From CAISIP01 sp031396205 (GTDB lineage: Bacteria; Pseudomonadota; Gammaproteobacteria; Burkholderiales; Burkholderiaceae_C): DNA of 64,000 nt. The stretch covers positions 1-64,000 of the forward strand of contig JANNKH010000022.1 in assembly GCA_031396205.1 (NCBI GenBank), in the 5' to 3' direction. Both the position numbers and the translations under genes were made by a program. Position 1 is the first letter of the stretch. The number at the start of each line of letters is the position of its first letter. Positions 62,121-64,000 of the stretch are shown here, piece by piece. A model generated the notes under the pieces. That model had not been told where the DNA came from, searched no databases, and worked only from the letters and a program-made list of their open reading frames with translations.

Positions 62121-62457
62121 TGCCGCACAGTTAAAGGCGGGCCAGTGACCACGGCGCGCAAAGTGTCGCTGCGGGACCCATAACGTATATGGCGTCCAGG
62201 CTCGCCGGTGACTGGCACGCCCACGTTGGTACTACTGCAGTCTCACCCTTTGGATTGTGCGGTCGCTGTGCGCACGCTCAACAGCATGGCCAAGGCCAAG
62301 ATACCCACCTCCACACCCGGTGAGAAAACCACTGGGATGTCGTAGATGTCGATCAGGCACACATCTTGGTTCGGATGCCTACCCGGCCAAATGACCTGCC
62401 AAGGCAAGATCCTGTTATGCCATCCATCTTGATGCCTCATAGCCGACGCTCGTGAGG

Positions 62458-62490
62458 ACCCGCAAATGGTCGCTTGCGGGTGCCCGTTTT
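62458..62490 (+). terminator. Candidate intrinsic terminator
   Basis: Stem ACCCGCAA / TTGCGGGT with an 8-nt loop (62458-62481), followed by GCCCGTTTT. Its core resembles that of the next terminator. It lies 340 bp after nhaR, so the RNA it ends is not clear. Confidence 0.5.
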
Positions 62491-62713
62491 GATGGAACGG
62501 GCCACATTGCCGACGGTCAAATCTGTTTCTTCTATGACCGATCCAGCGCAGGCAGTTCGCAATTCGGTTGACCCGCTTTCAGTCTTTTGGAACTGGTCAA
62601 CTTTCTCGCAAGCCGACGATCAAGAATGCATGTCAGGGATTGGCGCAGGGCAGAAGACTGCGCGATCCATCCTGGGCCAACAGCGTGGTAGAACCCCTTG
62701 CGGCAACAAAAGA

Positions 62714-62742
62714 CCCGCAATGCTAGGAAACATGCGGGTTTT
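62714..62742. terminator. Bidirectional terminator beyond tRNA-Arg
   Basis: Stem CCCGCA / TGCGGG with loop ATGCTAGGAAACA, with TTTT on the plus side and TCTTTTG on the minus side. On the minus strand it lies 34 nt after the 3' end of tRNA-Arg, so it probably ends that tRNA transcript. Confidence 0.65.
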
Positions 62743-62775
62743 ATAGATGTCGTGCAACCGCGTGAGTGGCCTGTC

Positions 62776-62852
<77 letters not shown>

Positions 62853-62882
62853 CAAGGAGGAGCACACAAATGCGATGAATGA

Positions 62883-62959
<77 letters not shown>

Positions 62960-63056
62960 ACGAGCCCGTATTCTATCTGCATAAGCAGGGCTTTCCGACG
63001 CCATGCCACCATGTTGGGTGATTGGTGCATGGGCTACAGTTCCTGCCATGGGACAG

Positions 63057-63815
63057 ATGCAAGAACCCACCATCCCCTGGCTGGACGACGGCGAGGCGTT
63101 CCCGCCGGTAGCGCGCGCGCTGGGGCCGCGGTCCGATGCGCCAGGCCTGCTGGCGGCGGGCGGCCGTCTGGATGTTCCCACTTTGCAGCGCGCATACAGC
63201 CACGGCATCTTCCCGTGGTATAGCGAGGGGCAACCCATCCTGTGGTGGAGCCCTGACCCCCGCATGGTGCTGCAGGTCAAGGATTTTCGACTGCATCCGT
63301 CGATGCGCAAGACCGTGCGCCGGTTCATGCGCGCCGACCGTTGCGAAATTCGTATCGATTCGGACTTTGCACGAGTCATCGACCGCTGCGCCAACAGCCC
63401 GCGCGACGGCGCCGGGGGTACCTGGATCGTGACCGACATGCAATTGGCCTATCGCCAATTGCACCGGACCGGGCTGGCACACAGCGTCGAGACCTGGATC
63501 AGCGGCGAGTTGATCGGCGGCCTGTATTGCGTGGCGATCGGCAAGGCAGTCTTTGGCGAGTCGATGTTCAGCGACCAGCGCGATGCATCCAAGATCGCGT
63601 TGGCCGCGCTGGTCGCGTTTTGTCGCGCGCACGCAATCAAGGCCATCGACTGCCAGCAAAACACCCGACACCTGGCATCGCTGGGCGCCGCGGAAATGCC
63701 CCGCTCGGCGTTCCTGCGGCACTGCGATAACGCAGTCCGCCTGCCCTCGCCGCGGTGGCAATTCGAGCCTCTATACTGGCAGCAACTCCTGCCCGATCCG
63801 GACGCAAACCAGTGA
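63057..63815 (+). CDS. aat: Leucyl/phenylalanyl-tRNA--protein transferase
   Basis: 252 residues. It adds Leu or Phe from aminoacyl-tRNA to N-terminal Arg or Lys of proteins, marking them for ClpAP (N-degron pathway). Family motifs are IPWLDDGEAFPPVARALGP, GLLAAGGRLDVPTLQRAYSH, GIFPWYSEGQPILWWSPDPR, HSVETWISGELIGGLYCVAI, GKAVFGESMFSDQRDASKIA and QNTRHLASLGAAEMPR. The ATG at 63057 has GGGA upstream; an in-frame ATG at 63048 has no such site. The stop overlaps the start of bpt by 4 nt (GTGA). Confidence 0.95.
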   Translation: MQEPTIPWLDDGEAFPPVARALGPRSDAPGLLAAGGRLDVPTLQRAYSHGIFPWYSEGQPILWWSPDPRMVLQVKDFRLHPSMRKTVRRFMRADRCEIRIDSDFARVIDRCANSPRDGAGGTWIVTDMQLAYRQLHRTGLAHSVETWISGELIGGLYCVAIGKAVFGESMFSDQRDASKIALAALVAFCRAHAIKAIDCQQNTRHLASLGAAEMPRSAFLRHCDNAVRLPSPRWQFEPLYWQQLLPDPDANQ

Positions 63816-64000
63816 CCCACCTCAAGGATCTACCGCTCCAGACGCTGCAGTTTTATGCGACAGCGCCCTATCCGTGCAGCTACCTGAATGGCAGACAGGC
63901 ACGCTCGCAGGTCGCCACGCCCAGCCATTTGATCAACAACGCGACCTACTCCGAGTTGGTCAGCCAGGGCTTTCGGCGCAGCGGCATGTTCACCTACCGG
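63812..64000 (+). CDS. bpt: Bpt/Ate-type aminoacyl-tRNA--protein transferase (partial, 5' part)
   Basis: The first 63 codons are present; the rest is beyond the window. From the GTG at 63812: THLKDLPLQTLQFYATAPYP then CSYLNGRQARSQVATPSHLI and YSELVSQGFRRSGMFTYR. This is the N-terminal Cys/Arg-rich domain of bacterial aspartate/glutamate leucyltransferase (Bpt), related to arginyltransferase Ate1. It transfers Leu to N-terminal Asp or Glu. It is coupled to aat by a 4-nt overlap, so the two N-degron enzymes are co-expressed. Confidence 0.93.
   Translation, partial: MTHLKDLPLQTLQFYATAPYPCSYLNGRQARSQVATPSHLINNATYSELVSQGFRRSGMFTYR

Larger units (their letters stand above)
62121..62775. other. Gene-poor stretch between nhaR and tRNA-Arg
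   Basis: 650 bp with short open frames only (for example minus 62243-62440, 65 codons with no family match). It contains two hairpin terminators (62458-62490 and 62714-62742). I see no insertion sequence or rRNA. Confidence 0.4.

Noticed and set aside
62243..62440. A 65-codon minus-strand frame in the gap after nhaR
   Set aside because: It has no family match or ribosome-binding site; composition alone does not support a gene.

Overview
The window looks like a chromosomal segment of a Gram-negative, GC-rich betaproteobacterium, most likely of the order Burkholderiales. Evidence: outer-membrane genes (two-partner secretion pair, secretin, porin, TonB/ExbBD), several PEP-CTERM sorting signals with an EpsA-type regulator, an aat-bpt N-degron pair beside tRNA-Arg and tRNA-Pro, and a NhaR/BI-1/HPF neighbourhood. 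The species cannot be fixed from the sequence alone.

Layout. (1) 1-2570: a decayed edge with a broken hexapeptide-repeat protein, an IS21-type istA remnant with five tandem 23-bp terminal repeats, one orphan ABC substrate-binding protein and a 700-bp stretch without a convincing gene. (2) 2570-12558: metabolic genes. These are a tungsten aldehyde:ferredoxin oxidoreductase, a YchJ-type SEC-C protein, a YdjA-like nitroreductase, a divergent NYN-LOTUS protein, a deoxynucleoside catabolic operon (PNP, DeoC, double-domain ALDH16-like dehydrogenase) and a degenerate HD-GYP protein. (3) 13038-19559: a seven-gene operon built round a TonB-type motor. It encodes an ExbB channel fused to periplasmic DUF2341/LamG domains, two ExbD, a TonB-like lipoprotein, a porin-like barrel, a coiled-coil protein and an ankyrin protein. 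It is flanked by two identical 20-nt hairpins in opposite orientation and carries a triplicated 62-bp translation-initiation segment before exbD. This is my best candidate for an undescribed system.

(4) 19791-35044: a PEP-CTERM-like protein, a secreted protein of unknown function and a two-partner secretion pair (TpsB plus a 3713-residue TpsA with an ESPR leader and a C-terminal C-x9-C pair). (5) 35306-47459: a co-directional block of exported proteins. It holds a Tat-exported PhoD phosphatase, a 5'-nucleotidase, an ExeM/NucH-type extracellular nuclease, four PEP-CTERM proteins (one frameshifted) and two unknown proteins. Together these could strip phosphate from extracellular DNA and nucleotides. 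(6) 47555-57692 (minus strand): a compact type II secretion/type IV pilus hybrid operon (G, F, E, PilM/N/O-like, C/PilP-like, secretin, three pseudopilins) ending in an EpsA-type LuxR regulator.

(7) 57934-64000: a lytic transglycosylase, a PhoB-type response regulator whose phospho-acceptor Asp is a Glu, an HPF/BI-1/small membrane protein/zinc-ribbon operon divergent from nhaR, a 650-bp gene-poor stretch, tRNA-Arg(TCT), tRNA-Pro(TGG), aat and the start of bpt.
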